Shown here: in pieces, positions 9,321 through 20,262 of the stretch
Position numbering within the stretch: the first letter of the stretch is position 1
How the letters are laid out: the number at the start of each line of letters is the position of its first letter
The notes under the pieces: model-generated
What the model saw: the letters and a program-made list of their open reading frames with translations, nothing else
Told to the model about the DNA's origin: nothing
The model's database searches: none
Source of the DNA: Siphonodentalium dalli
Lineage: Eukaryota > Mollusca > Scaphopoda > Gadilida > Siphonodentaliidae
Direction: 5' to 3'
Assembly: GCA_032622095.1 (NCBI GenBank)
Contig: CP136061.1
Span: 11,299,287-11,363,286 of the forward strand
DNA length: 64,000 bases
Position numbers and translations under genes: made by a program

Positions 9321-11440
9321 CACAGTGGCTAAACCTTGCACAACATATAATCGGAAGTTGCTTTCGCCAAGTCGAAAAATTATATTTTAGAACATAAATA
9401 CCACAAAAGAATCAAAACAAAAACAAGTTTTCAGACCGGATAGACGGTTTCTCAACAGCAATAAACGTCAGTATAAATTGTTCATGCACATTTGCCGATC
9501 GCAAGCGGGCTCCATTTGAGCGAAGGACTCGTTTCTATAGATTAAAACGGCCTTTGATCACTTCAGAAAAAAAAAATTCTCGCAACAATTCCCTCTTCGA
9601 CTGTAATTTTAACACATATACAGCATCTGTCGGAAATCCTACTATATCGCAATGGAAAGGTCGTTTTGTGTGCAACAAATATTGATATTATCTTGTCTCG
9701 AGTGTATTCACAATCTGAAAGAAGATACTATTTATTTGGACACCCCACTCGTCAGTCTGTGGACTGTGCTGATCACTAGTTGTCAAAAATGTGTACGTCA
9801 AGTTGTGATGATGGGATATCATGAATTAGGTTTCCATATTAGACATGTTCCACCTCATGATGGCCAATATTAATCTTCAGTCACACGATGAAGGCACTGT
9901 TCCCTTCCACATCCGTTTTCCGATTTCTGGACAAAAGTTGTTCTTATATGTTCAAGCACCGAACGTAACTATATGTATCAATAGATACCGTGCTGAAATC
10001 TTTAAGTGTATTTGAAATCTATTTTAAAATGTATTATGACGTTGAATTACATGATGTAGTTCATCGAAAAGCATGGTAAGTAATTGAATACTTCTGCTCT
10101 ACATGTATACATATCATGCATATTACGTCTCGTATTCCGGTGACTCAAGAGATGAAACTCTATATTTTCAATATAAGTACCAAAAGCATCTTAAATCAAA
10201 TTAAGTAGACATAATATAATAATAATGTAGAATTAAACTTATTGAAAAACATAAAACCTCAAGTCTTGAATGTTCGTTATCAGCACTTGGAGTGATTTGT
10301 TGATTTAAGCGATAGGAAACTGACATATGCATGTACAACCAAAATCGACATCGCATGATATCTCATTTAACGGGGTACTTCCGTACATAACACACTTTTT
10401 TCAGATCGATATTATGATCAGAAGACATATTTAGACACTGTGATTGTGAACCGTACAATACAGTCTATCTCTCCAGTTGCAACGAACATTTCAATAATAT
10501 TGCGATATTGTCGTCCCAATTCTGACACAATATGTCTTATCCACACATAATTATATTAGCCAAGTCTACTTATTTGGACATTTGTGGATTTTATTGGAGA
10601 TACTGTGTCTAAAATGTGAGCATATATAGTCCTATATACAGGGACTTTATAATGTGCGAGCGCTATCTACCCCCCCCTCCATTGTTTTGGGTTTTCAATA
10701 TGAATCTAAATCGAACTACCATGTCACACCCCCTCCGTCACATCACCGTAAATATAAAGCGATGGTGCACATACGACCTGTGTGTTTTATTAGTAAATTC
10801 CCACGTATACACAATATCATCACAGAATATAACATACAGCCTCCACCCCTAAATACAGTTTGTTACCTACGGAGCCGAATAACTGTCGCTAAATGTTAAT
10901 ACCTTGTTTGATTCAGACAGAGTCTATAAGTTCAATGGCGTGATATTTCGAAGATATATTTATGTTTCAATGGGTCAAAAGGAACATATCATCACTGTAT
11001 GATTCATGTACAAGTTACAACGTCGCAACTGACGATTGTCGTCGTACACAACAAGGCGTACAGAGACTGACGAGTGGGTTGTCCAAATAGATAGTCTCTA
11101 CTTTCAGATTGTGAATACACCCGAGCCAAGGTGATGTCAATATATGTTGCACACATAACGGCCTTTCCGTTGCAATTAGTTGGATTGGAGAGGGAATTTT
11201 CGCGAAAAAATTATTTTCTGAAGGCCGTTTTTATCTATACAAAAGAGTCCTTCGCTCAACTGGAGCCCGCTTGCGATCGGTAAATGTATATGTACAATTT
11301 ATACTTACGTGTATTGCTGTTGGGAAACAGTCTATCCGGTCTGAAAACTTGTTTTTATGGTGTTTTGATTCTTCTGTAGTATTTATGTTCTAAAAGTAGA
11401 ATTTTTCGTCTTGGCGAAAGCAACTGGTTTAGCCACTGTG
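9321..11440. repeat. Large inverted-repeat structure (2.1 kb)
   Basis: The left arm (about 9321-9760) and right arm (about 11063-11440) are diverged reverse complements throughout. Paired landmarks include CACAGTGGCTAAACC with its complement at 11430, TTTTCAGACCGGATAGAC at 9429 with GTCTATCCGGTCTGAAAA at 11328, CGATCGCAAGCGGGCTCCA with its partner at 11260, and CACTCGTCAGTCT with its partner at 11064. The arms differ in length (about 440 and 378 bp) because of indels. The 1.3-kb centre has no recognisable gene. It could be an old foldback/TIR transposon or an inverted duplication. Confidence 0.8.
9761..11062. other. Spacer of the large inverted repeat, no gene seen
   Basis: AT-rich sequence with only short ORFs. 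The two overlapping plus ORFs at 10616-10899 run through a C-rich tract, overlap in different frames and have no known motif. No transposase motif was seen. Confidence 0.5.
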
Positions 11441-11510
11441 AATATATATGTTAGAATGCAGAATATTCAGTATTATTATATACTTGCCCATGAATTATAA
11501 GGTTTTAGCA

Positions 11511-11560
11511 GTGAGATATAAGTGATATCCCACTAGTGAGATATAAGTGATATCCCACTG
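11511..11560. repeat. 25-bp unit repeated twice
   Basis: GTGAGATATAAGTGATATCC plus CACTA at 11511-11535 is repeated at 11536-11560 with one final-base difference. The wording (CACT, GTGAGATATA) resembles the nearby foldback element at 11630-11782, so the two may belong to one family. Confidence 0.8.
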
Positions 11561-11629
11561 GTGAAATTTATGATGTATTGACATTCATTGGGGGCCATAG
11601 GCAAGTAACTAAAGTATATAATAAACAGA

Positions 11630-11782
11630 ATATCCACACTTTTTCAGTGGATATGGGTTAAATCTCATTCGTGATGACAACACATTTGAATTTCCACTCG
11701 TGGCTAAAGCCACTCGTGGAAATTCAATGTTTTGTCATCACTCATGAGATATAACCAACATCCACTAAAAAAGTGTGGATAT
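11630..11782. mobile_element. Foldback (MITE-like) hairpin element
   Basis: The left arm 11630-11705 and right arm 11708-11782 are reverse complements at roughly 90% over about 75 bp with only a 2-base centre. The ends read ATATCCACAC and GTGTGGATAT; the centre reads CACTCGTGGCT and its complement. Pairing weakens but seems to continue outward to about 11611 and 11800. An almost loopless hairpin of this length suggests a foldback MITE or a replication-generated palindrome. A 64-codon ORF over the right arm (11732-11926) is incidental. Confidence 0.85.
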
Positions 11783-12332
11783 CCTCTATTTATTCATTTA
11801 ATTGTATATTATGTCATATCATTTAATAATGCATTATTTAGGCAGTACCTGGGGTTAGTATATTCCACCTGCCGAGTCCCATGGGATATGCTGCTATTAT
11901 CAGATATAGCAAAAATTAAATATTAATGTTTGACATAATTATTGTTTTACTGGCCCGACAGCATTTAGCCAGAAATCTGTTTGCGCGAAGGTTTGATCCA
12001 ATTTGAAAAATGATTGGTTGCCGAGTTCGTAAAATGAGTGTTTTCTACTATGTTCATGTCAGATGTACCTGCAACCTGGAATGGTGTTTGTAATTCACAT
12101 ATTAGAAGCACCAAATAAAGTTGTTTTTTTTAATTAAACATTAAATTGTTGTAATGTTATTCCCCGCCTACGCATCATCCATCTCTACAGGTAACTATAG
12201 CAGTGTCAGGAATCAAGTCATTGCAATAATTAAGGTTTTCAACTGATATGTACACTGGGATAGTTTGGAGTTTCTTTGCATCTTCAATGTGTCATTTTCT
12301 AGATTTCTTCATAGTGAAATGCTTTCTGGTAG
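11783..12332. other. Intergenic DNA, nothing recognised
   Basis: AT-rich and without repeats visible by eye apart from a T/A-rich stretch near 12120-12150. No credible ORF. Confidence 0.5.
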
Positions 12333-12747
12333 TTACATCAATTCCACCAATGAAATCAAAATTGATGCGTTAGCCCCATTAAAGCTTCCACTAATGAATC
12401 TGTTCCTGTGGTAGGCTAGTTGGATTCTCTCATGATTAGATAAACTGGTCATAAGCTGGATATTTAGTTTAGTCACATCATCTCTCACTTTTCTTATGTT
12501 CAAATATTTTGTCTCTTTTTTCGGTCCGAGCGAATTTTTCAATGCACGGTTTTAGTGCATTTACATTCCTAGTGGGGGGGGGGGGGCTGTGAGCCACTAT
12601 TATGTAATTTCGAGTAATATTCACATTCGATTGGCTGCAGTTTACGACTTCACATATTTCATGTCTTAGATGTCCACCCTCGATCTCCTCCATGTTAACA
12701 ATAGGTATGTTTGTTTTTATTGAGTATTGTTCACTCTGTTCTGACAT
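12333..12747 (-). pseudogene. Possible broken retroposon ORF1-like fragment
   Basis: Two overlapping minus-strand frames (12478-12747 and 12333-12542) read as one interrupted protein. The first gives ...KFARTEKRDKIFEHKK, the second VRDDVTKLNIQLMTSLSNHE then a short FISGSFNGAN-type segment. A charged R..KRD.IF..KK stretch, then a DDVTKLN stretch, then an aromatic/Gly-Asn strand is the order seen in C-terminal domains of some non-LTR retroposon ORF1 proteins. That resemblance is from memory and is weak. A homopolymer of G (proline codons on this strand) interrupts the first frame, and the switch of frame near 12490 implies a frameshift. No reverse transcriptase is present. Confidence 0.3.
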
Positions 12748-12870
12748 GATCTTATTTCTTATGTTTTAAAATTAAAATTGTATATGTCTGGCTCAGTTTA
12801 TATTGTTCTTATCAATACCGAAAGAATTACCCTTATTACAAACTTGTGATGGTTTAAAATAACGTAAAAA

Positions 12871-14919
12871 ACACTGTTAGAAAATACTGTCGGTTTGACG
12901 GTGTCGGACCGGCGTAATCCGACGGTCCCATACCGTTTCATCATATAGTACGGTCACTACGGTGAGCCACTGTTGTGTTATATGCCCTGAAAGGTATAAG
13001 TTAAGAATTTTCGTGATTCAAAGTTCATGGCGTCAAAATTCAATAGTATATTTATCGGTGACCAAATTATATACGACAGTGATTCCATGCAGTATGATCG
13101 AATCTGACTCTGTTGATATTTAATATGTATTATTAATTGTTTAACTGTATTCAGTACAGTGATCCGGTATTAATTATGTGCAATGCGGATCCGTCTTATC
13201 TTGCTTCCGTAATTAAATTACGTCGCGGTGTCTTTATTACTAATGAATTGTCTTTTGTCATTCCGCATATTTCATCGCGGGCGCTCTACAAGCTATTGCT
13301 TTTTGTGAAAATGGGATCTGTATAGTTGTGAACTAATATGAAGACGGTCTGACTTGTGCGAAAATCGGTCTGAAATGTGCGAAAACCGGCTTAATCATTG
13401 ATATTTTCGCTAAATTATAACAACTGGGTTGTCGTCGAGCTGTCGGCTATGAATTTTCCTCATTCGACTCAGTGTTCATGTTGAAATTGACAGTGCTATC
13501 AAAGCACTGACACATTTACTATCACGAGAGGATACCGGTATAATTTACAAGAGCTTCGATGTCAACCACTGCATGGTGACAATAATATCAATAACAACAA
13601 CATATCAGCTATTAAAATGTTGACAGTGTTGTTTTTATCTTGAACTGTTCAGTTCAGTTGACTGTGTTTTGATTGTTTCAAAGCACATGCATGTACATTT
13701 ACACGATAGGATATACTGTACGCACCAGAGTAATTCGCAAGAGCTTCAATGCCAACAACAACACCGTAAACAATGAACTGACGCCTCGCAGTGGCGGATG
13801 ATCACATATCTTCAATTCCAACTTACAAGTACAATTTTCATTGAAACATGTGGATATAAGACATTGTCGTCATTCGCCATGTTATCGCCAAGTTATTACG
13901 ACAATTTACGGACCGGGAGTGCACTATTGGTTAAACGTTTTTATCAAACTATCTTTGGCTGACTCATTGATTTGGATACTAAGTGTCATGACACCAGTAT
14001 ACACAGTTTGATGCCTGATGCTATCAAAATTCATCGAAAAATATGCGACTATAGGAGAACATTGTCGCCAAATCATCGGGCACAGTTATTACGGGATCTG
14101 CTGTTGTTAATATAGCTGTTATTGATATATTGTCGTGATGTACGGAGTCGCCTGTTAAAACAAAAACTGTGTTTACAATTGACTGGACAATTTCACGCCT
14201 TACACGTTACCAAAAATTCTGCCATTAAGATGTTTTACTTTTACATGTACATACAATTTAGTTTTAACTGTGATACATGTAACTTTGTTATTTTATGTCC
14301 TAAAGGGGCATGCCGATTCATGATTTAGAATTGTCGAAATTAGTATTACACGTAAATGAATAGTGATGGGTTGGCTTTTCAGCTATTACTATAGTATTGT
14401 TTTTTATTTGCAGCCATATGTATACAGTAGTCAGTGAAAGGTGAACACATCACGCGTGCGCAGCCTTTTTCGGATTAAATTCCACGAGACAAATAACAAG
14501 TTGGATCCTCTGCAAACTGCAAAGTTTCATAAGAATTGTCTATCACTTTATGCATTGAGGAATTACGTTTCACCAAAACTATGATTATATTAGAAGAACT
14601 AAGATATATTTTTTCAGTTACTAATAATACTAGTTTCCACCATTCTAAAACATGAATCGTAATGGCTACCGGGAAATCATACTGTTACCATGTGAACTTG
14701 GCTAATTCTACGGTAAATTAGCAGATTAAGAGTAAAATATTGGTGTTGAACCGTTAAAAATACAACGGTCTGACAGTTACTGGTTACAGTCTGCCAGTAA
14801 CTTAAACGGTTTTGTACCGTGACATGCTACAGCCTGACTGTTTGTTTAATGGTCCAATGTTGTCAGCGATGTTGCGCAATATGACACCGTTAAAGCGACG
14901 GGCATTTTTATAACAGTGT
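12871..14919. mobile_element. Candidate DNA transposon remnant with about 36-bp terminal inverted repeats
   Basis: The left end reads ACACTGTTAGAAAA then GTCGGTTTGACGGTGTC. The reverse complement of the right end reads ACACTGTTATAAAA then GTCGCTTTAACGGTGTC. Further inside, CCATACCGTTTCA on the left and ACGGTTTTGTACCGTGA on the right suggest subterminal repeats. No clear target-site duplication was found. The 2-kb interior has no recognisable transposase; ORFs at 13137-13325 and 14122-14328 show no known motif. Confidence 0.55.
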
Positions 14920-15510
14920 AGGTGACTAAAGATAGTTCCGACGATACGTAAAAATAGATGTATCGATCCTCAAAATACCATCCTTGTGGCAGTGATATAA
15001 ATTTTGAAATAAAATGTGCAAGAAAGCCCAGCGGTCTTCCCTATTTTGGGAATCGAGTTGTATAGTTCATATTGTGTATATCGTGAATTAAAGGTACACA
15101 CAATTTGTGTACATCATTAATTTTTGCAAATTGTTATATTGTTGTTGTTGTTGTTGTTGTAACATCCAGAACAAATTATGAAAGTTAGTTGCCTGCAATT
15201 ACGAGAGCTGTACTTCTGGATGACAAACATTATATAAAGTATATAACGATTAAAGGACTGAATGCGAGTTAAAATACTCTCTCTTTAGATTGAGTTCAAT
15301 TTTAAGTGTGGGTCTATGTTATCGTGGGATATTATATCTAGTCGTTCTCACATGATCACACACAGGTTTTGTTGTTTGTGTGGTTATATGTCATTCTTTA
15401 ATATCTACCCCATCTTGGTTTCTCAAAACTTGAAATAAATTGGTTTATTCGCAAAAAAAGGTGTTGCCTCTTTTTAACACGTCCAGACTCGAACGTTCTG
15501 AAATTTTGCG
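14920..15510. other. Intergenic DNA with a short (GTT)n microsatellite
   Basis: A TTG/GTT run lies at 15139-15160, and TGTGTACATCATTAA-like AT-rich sequence surrounds it. No gene was seen. Confidence 0.6.
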
Positions 15511-15516
15511 AAAAAC

Positions 15517-15690
15517 CTGTGCCAATGCACTATCTTATAAATGCGAGTCTCACATAGGCAGCCTCGCATATATAAGCGCATACATTGGCCTAACAATATT
15601 TACCTTAATATTGTAAGCCAGTGCATTCTCTTATATTTGCTAAGCTCCCTATGAGAGACCCGCATACATAAAATAATGCATTGGCACAAT
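15517..15690. mobile_element. Diverged copy of the double-hairpin MITE
   Basis: Two successive imperfect hairpins, each bounded by TGTGCCAATGCA/CATTGGCC-type ends and containing TCTTATA...TATATAAG and CATAGG, match the architecture of the element at 26185-26640. The outer ends GTGCCAATGCAC (15519) and TGCATTGGCAC (15678) are inverted. It is more degenerate than the copy at 26185. Confidence 0.6.
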
Positions 15691-15827
15691 ATCTTTAATG
15701 CTGCACCAGCGCAGCTCTCTTAACGAAAGGGTTAACTATACATAGGTGTGTTCGTTCACACAGATATCGTCGCCCAGTTTAACCTCAAATCGAATCGTTC
15801 GATCAAACATAACTTGTTGCTTCTGTA

Positions 15828-16150
15828 CAATACTTGGTGGCTACCTCTGTATCACACTGTCTTTGTGGTTGCCTCTGTACCACATTGATGGTTACTTCTG
15901 TACCACACTTGATGAATGCCTATGTACCACACTGTCTTGGTGGTTGCCTCTGTACCACACTTGGTGGTTGCTTCTGTACCACACTTGATGAATGCCTATG
16001 TACCACACTGTCTTGGTTGTTGCCTCTGTACCACACTTGATGGTTGCATCTGTACCACACTTGATGGTTGCCTCTGTATCACCCTTGGCGGTTTCCTATA
16101 TAACACACTGTTTGATGTTTGCCTCTGTACCATACTTGATATTTTCCTCT
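15828..16150. repeat. 24-28-bp minisatellite
   Basis: Imperfect units built on TGCCTCTGTACCACACTTGA alternate between a 24-bp form and a longer form with CTGTCTTGGTGG. There are about 12 copies, decaying at both ends. Because few stops occur on the plus strand, all three frames give ORFs of 68-90 codons; these are cysteine/threonine-rich repeat artefacts. Confidence 0.85.
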
Positions 16151-16212
16151 TTATAATAGATATTAACGGAAAACACGCACAAGTATAGTTGATTGATCAA
16201 GTAATTTAGTTT

Positions 16213-16330
16213 TGAGGCATGATAGGATACCTCTTTGCAGGGACGTGTATACTGGGGGTTGTGAGTATCTACCCACCCCAAACGTTGGTCATAGTTTTCA
16301 ACATTTTGAAATTTCATGCCTGACACAACA
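16213..16330 (-). repeat. Dispersed repeat copy, inverted relative to 23785-23872
   Basis: On the minus strand the order is GTGTCAGGCATGAAATTTC, then AACGTTTGGGGTGGGTAGA, CAACCCCCAGTATAC and a GTCCCTGCA end. The plus strand at 23785-23872 has the same order in diverged form (TGTGAGGCATGAAATTTCC, GAGGGTAGACTTTCCCAACC, CTGCGCCCCTGTC). Two copies in one window suggest a moderately common retroposon tail or MITE. Confidence 0.5.
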
Positions 16331-16620
16331 GTAGATGGAAATTTTACATCATGTATAGGGTGAAATTGTTCTCATTGTTTAATTATGTCACCAACAGTAG
16401 CATATCCTTCTACCTTTGGTCAACATTTCGGTCTGAAACCACCAGTTGTTCATTTTCCAACCTTTTGAAAATGATTGAAAATGTGCAACAGTTGGGACGT
16501 TTGAGGCGTTAGTTTAGTTGGAATGGTGCAACCTGGGAGAGCTGCAAATCATATTTCGTGAACATATCATTTTGGTCTGGTTCAATACGGGGATGTAGTT
16601 GGAAATTTCAAAATGGTCAC
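16331..16620. other. Intergenic DNA, nothing recognised
   Basis: Around 16440-16620 ATTTTGAAA/TTTCAAAAT words recur (TTTTGAAAATGATTGAAAAT, GGAAATTTCAAAATGGTC), resembling part of the dispersed repeat at 16213-16330, but no clear unit can be defined. Confidence 0.45.
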
Positions 16621-16639
16621 CCCCAACAGAGACCCTCCA

Positions 16640-16800
16640 TCCACGCCCCTACCTCCCCTATCCACGCCCCTACCTCCCCTATCCACACTCTAACTCCCAT
16701 ATCCACGACATACCTCCCCTATATACGCCACTACCTCCCCTATCCACGCCCTGCATTCCATATCCACGACCCTACCTCCTTAGCCACGCCCTACCTCATC
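16640..16800. repeat. About 21-bp C-rich minisatellite
   Basis: Seven to eight imperfect units of the form TATCCACGCCCCTACCTCCC run from 16640 to 16800. Variation includes ATATACGCC and TTAGCCACG. Strong strand asymmetry (C/T/A, almost no G) leaves plus frames open and gives proline/tyrosine-rich spurious ORFs of 79-81 codons. Confidence 0.85.
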
Positions 16801-17260
16801 TAGATCAAACTGACCATGACATGAAAATAACTAAGTAAACACAACAAAATATGCATTAAGTTGATATTTGCACCACTTAATAGTTTCGGTGAGTTACAAT
16901 GCATTCCTGTAAATGCGTGTATAGCGAATGCTAGGTGACAAATGGTAACATAATTGTGTGATGCAAGCTTGAAATTGGACAAGAATGGTCATTGATGATT
17001 GAAAAACAAATTACGACAAACCAATCATGGTCGAAAGATTCAGAATGGTTTGTATTCCACGTATACGATGAAGGTTATTTCCATTCATTATTCTTTGTAT
17101 ATTTCCTCATTCGAAAAGTGTATATTTCGCTTAAATGAAGAGTGTTCTAGGGTGGCTCACGTGACACTCTTTCCACACACCCCACCCTAATCCAATACGT
17201 CCGGCGTCCAAAGTGATTCATACAGGTGACCAATTAAATTTTGCGACCCCTTGTCCGATT
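16801..17260. other. Intergenic DNA, nothing recognised
   Basis: Short ORFs only (16800-16982 minus, 16999-17190 plus), without motifs. The stretch 17195-17260 (ATACGTCCGGCGTCC, CCGATTTGGGTCAACC) looks like part of an older dispersed repeat leading into the 93-bp duplication. Confidence 0.45.
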
Positions 17261-17264
17261 TGGG

Positions 17265-17465
17265 TCAACCAAAGGGTGTTGTGGTGTGGCACATAAGACA
17301 TCCTAAATATTTACCACACACACCCACTTCATTCAAATTAGCCGCCGCACAGAGTGGCTCAAATGGAGGACCGCAAAGAAAAGGTGTGGTTGCCACCAAA
17401 TACATCATAAACATACACACCCGATGCTAGATGGCCGCCGCCCAGAAAGGTTCACATAGGGCACG
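17265..17465. repeat. About 93-bp direct duplication before the 34-bp satellite
   Basis: GCCGCCGCACAGAGTGGCTC at 17341 and GCCGCCGCCCAGAAAGGTTC at 17434 are 93 bases apart. The sequence before each is also alike: GTGTTGTGGTGTGGCACATA versus GGTGTGGTTGCCACCAAATA, then ACACACCC. The copies are old and diverged. Confidence 0.6.
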
Positions 17466-17483
17466 TTTGCCATGTTCTGTATT

Positions 17484-20262
17484 GGAACCCCTCTGGCTGG
17501 TGGCCATTATCTGTATTGGGACCCCTGTGGCTGGTGGCCATTATCTGTATTGGGACCCCTCTGGCTGGTGGCCATTTTCTGCGTTGGGACCCCTCTGGCT
17601 GGTGGCCATTATCTGTATTGGGACCCCTCTGGCTGGTGGCCATTTTCTGCGTTGGGACCCCTCTGGCTGGTGGCCATTATCTGTATTGGGACCCCTCTGG
17701 CTGGTGGCCATTTTCTGCGTTGGGACATCTCTGGCTGGTGGCCATTTTCTGCGTTGGGACCCCTCTGGCTGTGGTCATTTTCTGCGTTGGGACCCCTCTG
17801 GCTGGTGGCCATTATCTGTCTAGGGACCCCTCTGGCTGGTGGTCATTATCTGTAGTGGGACCCCTCTGGCTGGTGGCCATTCTGTATTAGGACCCCTCTG
17901 GCTGGTGGCCATTATCTGTATTGGGACCCCTCTGGCTGGTGGCCATTATCTGTATTGGGACCCCTCTGGCTGGTGGTCATTATCTGTATTGGGACCCCTC
18001 TGGCTGGTGGCCATAATCTGTATTGGGACCCCTCTGGCTGGTTGTCATTATCTGTATTGGGACCCCTCTGGCTGGTTGCCATTATCTGTATTGGGAACCC
18101 TCTGGCTGGTGGCCATTATCTGTATTGGGATCCCTCTGGCTGGTGGCCATTATCTGTATTGGGACTTCTCTGGCTGGTGGCCATTATCTGTATTGGGACC
18201 CTACCGGCTGGTGGCCATTATCTGTATTGGGACCCCTCTGGCTGGTGGCCATTATCTGTATTGGGACCCCTCTGGCTGGTGGCCATTATCTGTATTGGGA
18301 CCCCTCTGGCTGGTGGCCATTATCTGTATTGGGACCCTTCTGGCTGGTGGCCATTATCTGTATTGGGACCCCTCTGGCTGGTGGTCATTATCTGTATTGG
18401 GACCCCTCTGGCTGGTGGCCATAATCTGTATTGGGGCCCCTCTGGCTGGTTGTCATTATCTGTATTGGGACCCCTCTGGCTGGTTGCCATTATCTGTATT
18501 GGGAACCCTCTGGCTGGTGGCCATTATCTGTATTGGGATCCCTCTGGCTGGTGGCCATTATCTGTATTGGGACCCCTCTGGCTGGTGGCCATTAACTGTA
18601 TTGGGACCCCACTGGCTGGTGGCCATTATCTGTATTGGGACCCCTCTGGCTGGTGGCCATTGTCTGTATTGGGACCCCTCTGGCTGGTGGCCATTATCTG
18701 TATTGGGACCCCTCTGGCTGGTGGCCATTATCTGTATTGGGACCCCTCTGGCTGGTGGCCATTATCTGTATTGGGATCCCTCTGGCTGGTGGCCATTATC
18801 TGTATTGGGACCTCTCTGGCTGGTGGCCATTATATGTATTGGGACCCCTCTGGCTGGTGGTCATTATCTGTATTGGGACCCCTCTGGCTGGTTGTCATTA
18901 TCTGTATTGGGACCCCTCTGGCTGGTGGCCATTATATGTATTGGGACCCCTCTGGCTGGTGGCCATAATCTGTATTGGGGCCCCTCTGGCTGGTTGTCAT
19001 TATCTGTATTGGGACCCCTCTGGCTGGTTGCCATTATCTGTATTGGGAACCCTCTGGCTGGTGGCCATTATCTGTATTGGGATCCCTCTGGCTGGTGGCC
19101 ATTATCTGTATTGGGACCCCTCTGGCTGGTGGCCATTAACTGTATTGGGACCCCTCTGGCTGGTGGCCATTATCTGTATTGGGACCCCTCTGGCTGGTGG
19201 CCATTATCTGTATTGCGACCCCTCTGGCTGGTGGCCATTATCTGTATTGGGACCCCTCTGGCTGGTGGCCATTATCTGTATTGGGACCCCTCTGGCTGGT
19301 GACCATTATCTGTATTGGGACCCCTCTGGTTGGTAGTCATTATCTGTATCTGGACCCCTCTGGCTGGTGGTCATTATATGTATTGGGACCCCTCTGGCTG
19401 GTGGCCATTATCTGTATTGGGACCCCTCTGGCTGGTTGTCATTATCTGTATTGGGACCCCTCTGGCTGGTGGCCATTATATGTATTGGGACCCCTCTGGC
19501 TGGTGGCCATTATCTGTATTGGGACCCCTCTGGCTGGTGGTCATTATCTGTATTGGGACCCCTCTGGCTGGTGGCCATAATCTGTATTGGGACCCCTCTG
19601 GCTGGTTGTCATTATCTGTATTGGGACCCCTCTGGCTGGTGGCCATTATCTGTATTGGGACCCCTCTGGCTGGTGGCCATTATCTGTATTGGGACCCCTC
19701 TGGCTGGTGGTCATTATCTGTATTGGGACTCATCTGGCTGGTGGTCATTATCTGTATTGGGACCCCTCTGGCTGGTGGCCATTATCTGTATTGGGACACC
19801 TCTGGCTGGTGGCCATTATCTGTATTGGGACCCCTCTGGCTGGTGGTCATTATCTGTATTGGGACCCCTCTGGCTGGTGGTCATTATCTGTATTGGGACC
19901 CCTCTGGTTGGTGGTCATTATCTGTATTGGGACCCCTCTGGCTGGTGGTCATTCTGTATTGGGAACGCTCAGGCTGGTGGCCGTTATCTGTATTGGGACC
20001 CCTGTGGCTGGTGGCCGTTATCTGTATTGGGACCCCTGTGGCTGGTGGTCATTATCTGTATTGGGACTCATCTGGCTGGTGGTCATTATCTGTATTGGGA
20101 CCCCTCTGGCTGGTGGCCATTATCTGTATTGGGACACCTCTGGCTGGTGGCCATTATCTGTATTGGGACCCCTGTGGCTGGTGGCCATTATCTGCATTGG
20201 GACCCCTCTGGCTGGTGGCCATTATCTGCATTGGGACCCCTCTGGCTGCTGGTCATTCTGGA
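17484..20262. repeat. 34-bp satellite array, about 82 copies
   Basis: The unit is 34 bp, starting CTCTGGCTGGTGGCCATTAT and ending with CTGTATTGGGACCC. Copies vary by 0-3 bases. The left 350 bp is distinct, mixing a TTTTCTGCGTTGGG subtype with the main TTATCTGTATTGGG subtype. The plus-strand unit contains no TAA, TAG or TGA in any register and 34 is 1 modulo 3, so all three frames read the same 34-residue period (includes WLVAIICIGTPLAGGHYLYW) and reach 487 codons. Stop-creating variants (CCATAATCTG, CATTAACTG, TATTAGGACC, GTCTAGGG) and 1-6 base indels are scattered freely, which argues against selection for coding. No splice, promoter or start context supports a gene. Confidence 0.95.
18011..19700. 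repeat. Higher-order repeats within the 34-bp satellite
   Basis: A marker string of consecutive variants (CCATAATCTG, then GGTTGTCATT, GGTTGCCATT, GGGAACCCTC and GGGATCCCTC) occurs at 18011, 18419 and 18963. The CCATAATCTG marker alone recurs at 19575. Spacings are 408, 544 and 612 bp, i.e. 12, 16 and 18 monomers. Multi-monomer blocks were therefore copied and later altered by gain or loss of whole monomers, as expected from unequal exchange. Confidence 0.85.

Noticed and set aside
15746-16188. Cys/Thr/Leu-rich secreted-peptide-like ORFs
   Set aside because: They are three frames of one 24-28-bp minisatellite, with no conserved frame.
17484-20262. CRISPR-like array, because of regular short direct repeats
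   Set aside because: Units are contiguous with no unique spacers, and the context is eukaryotic.
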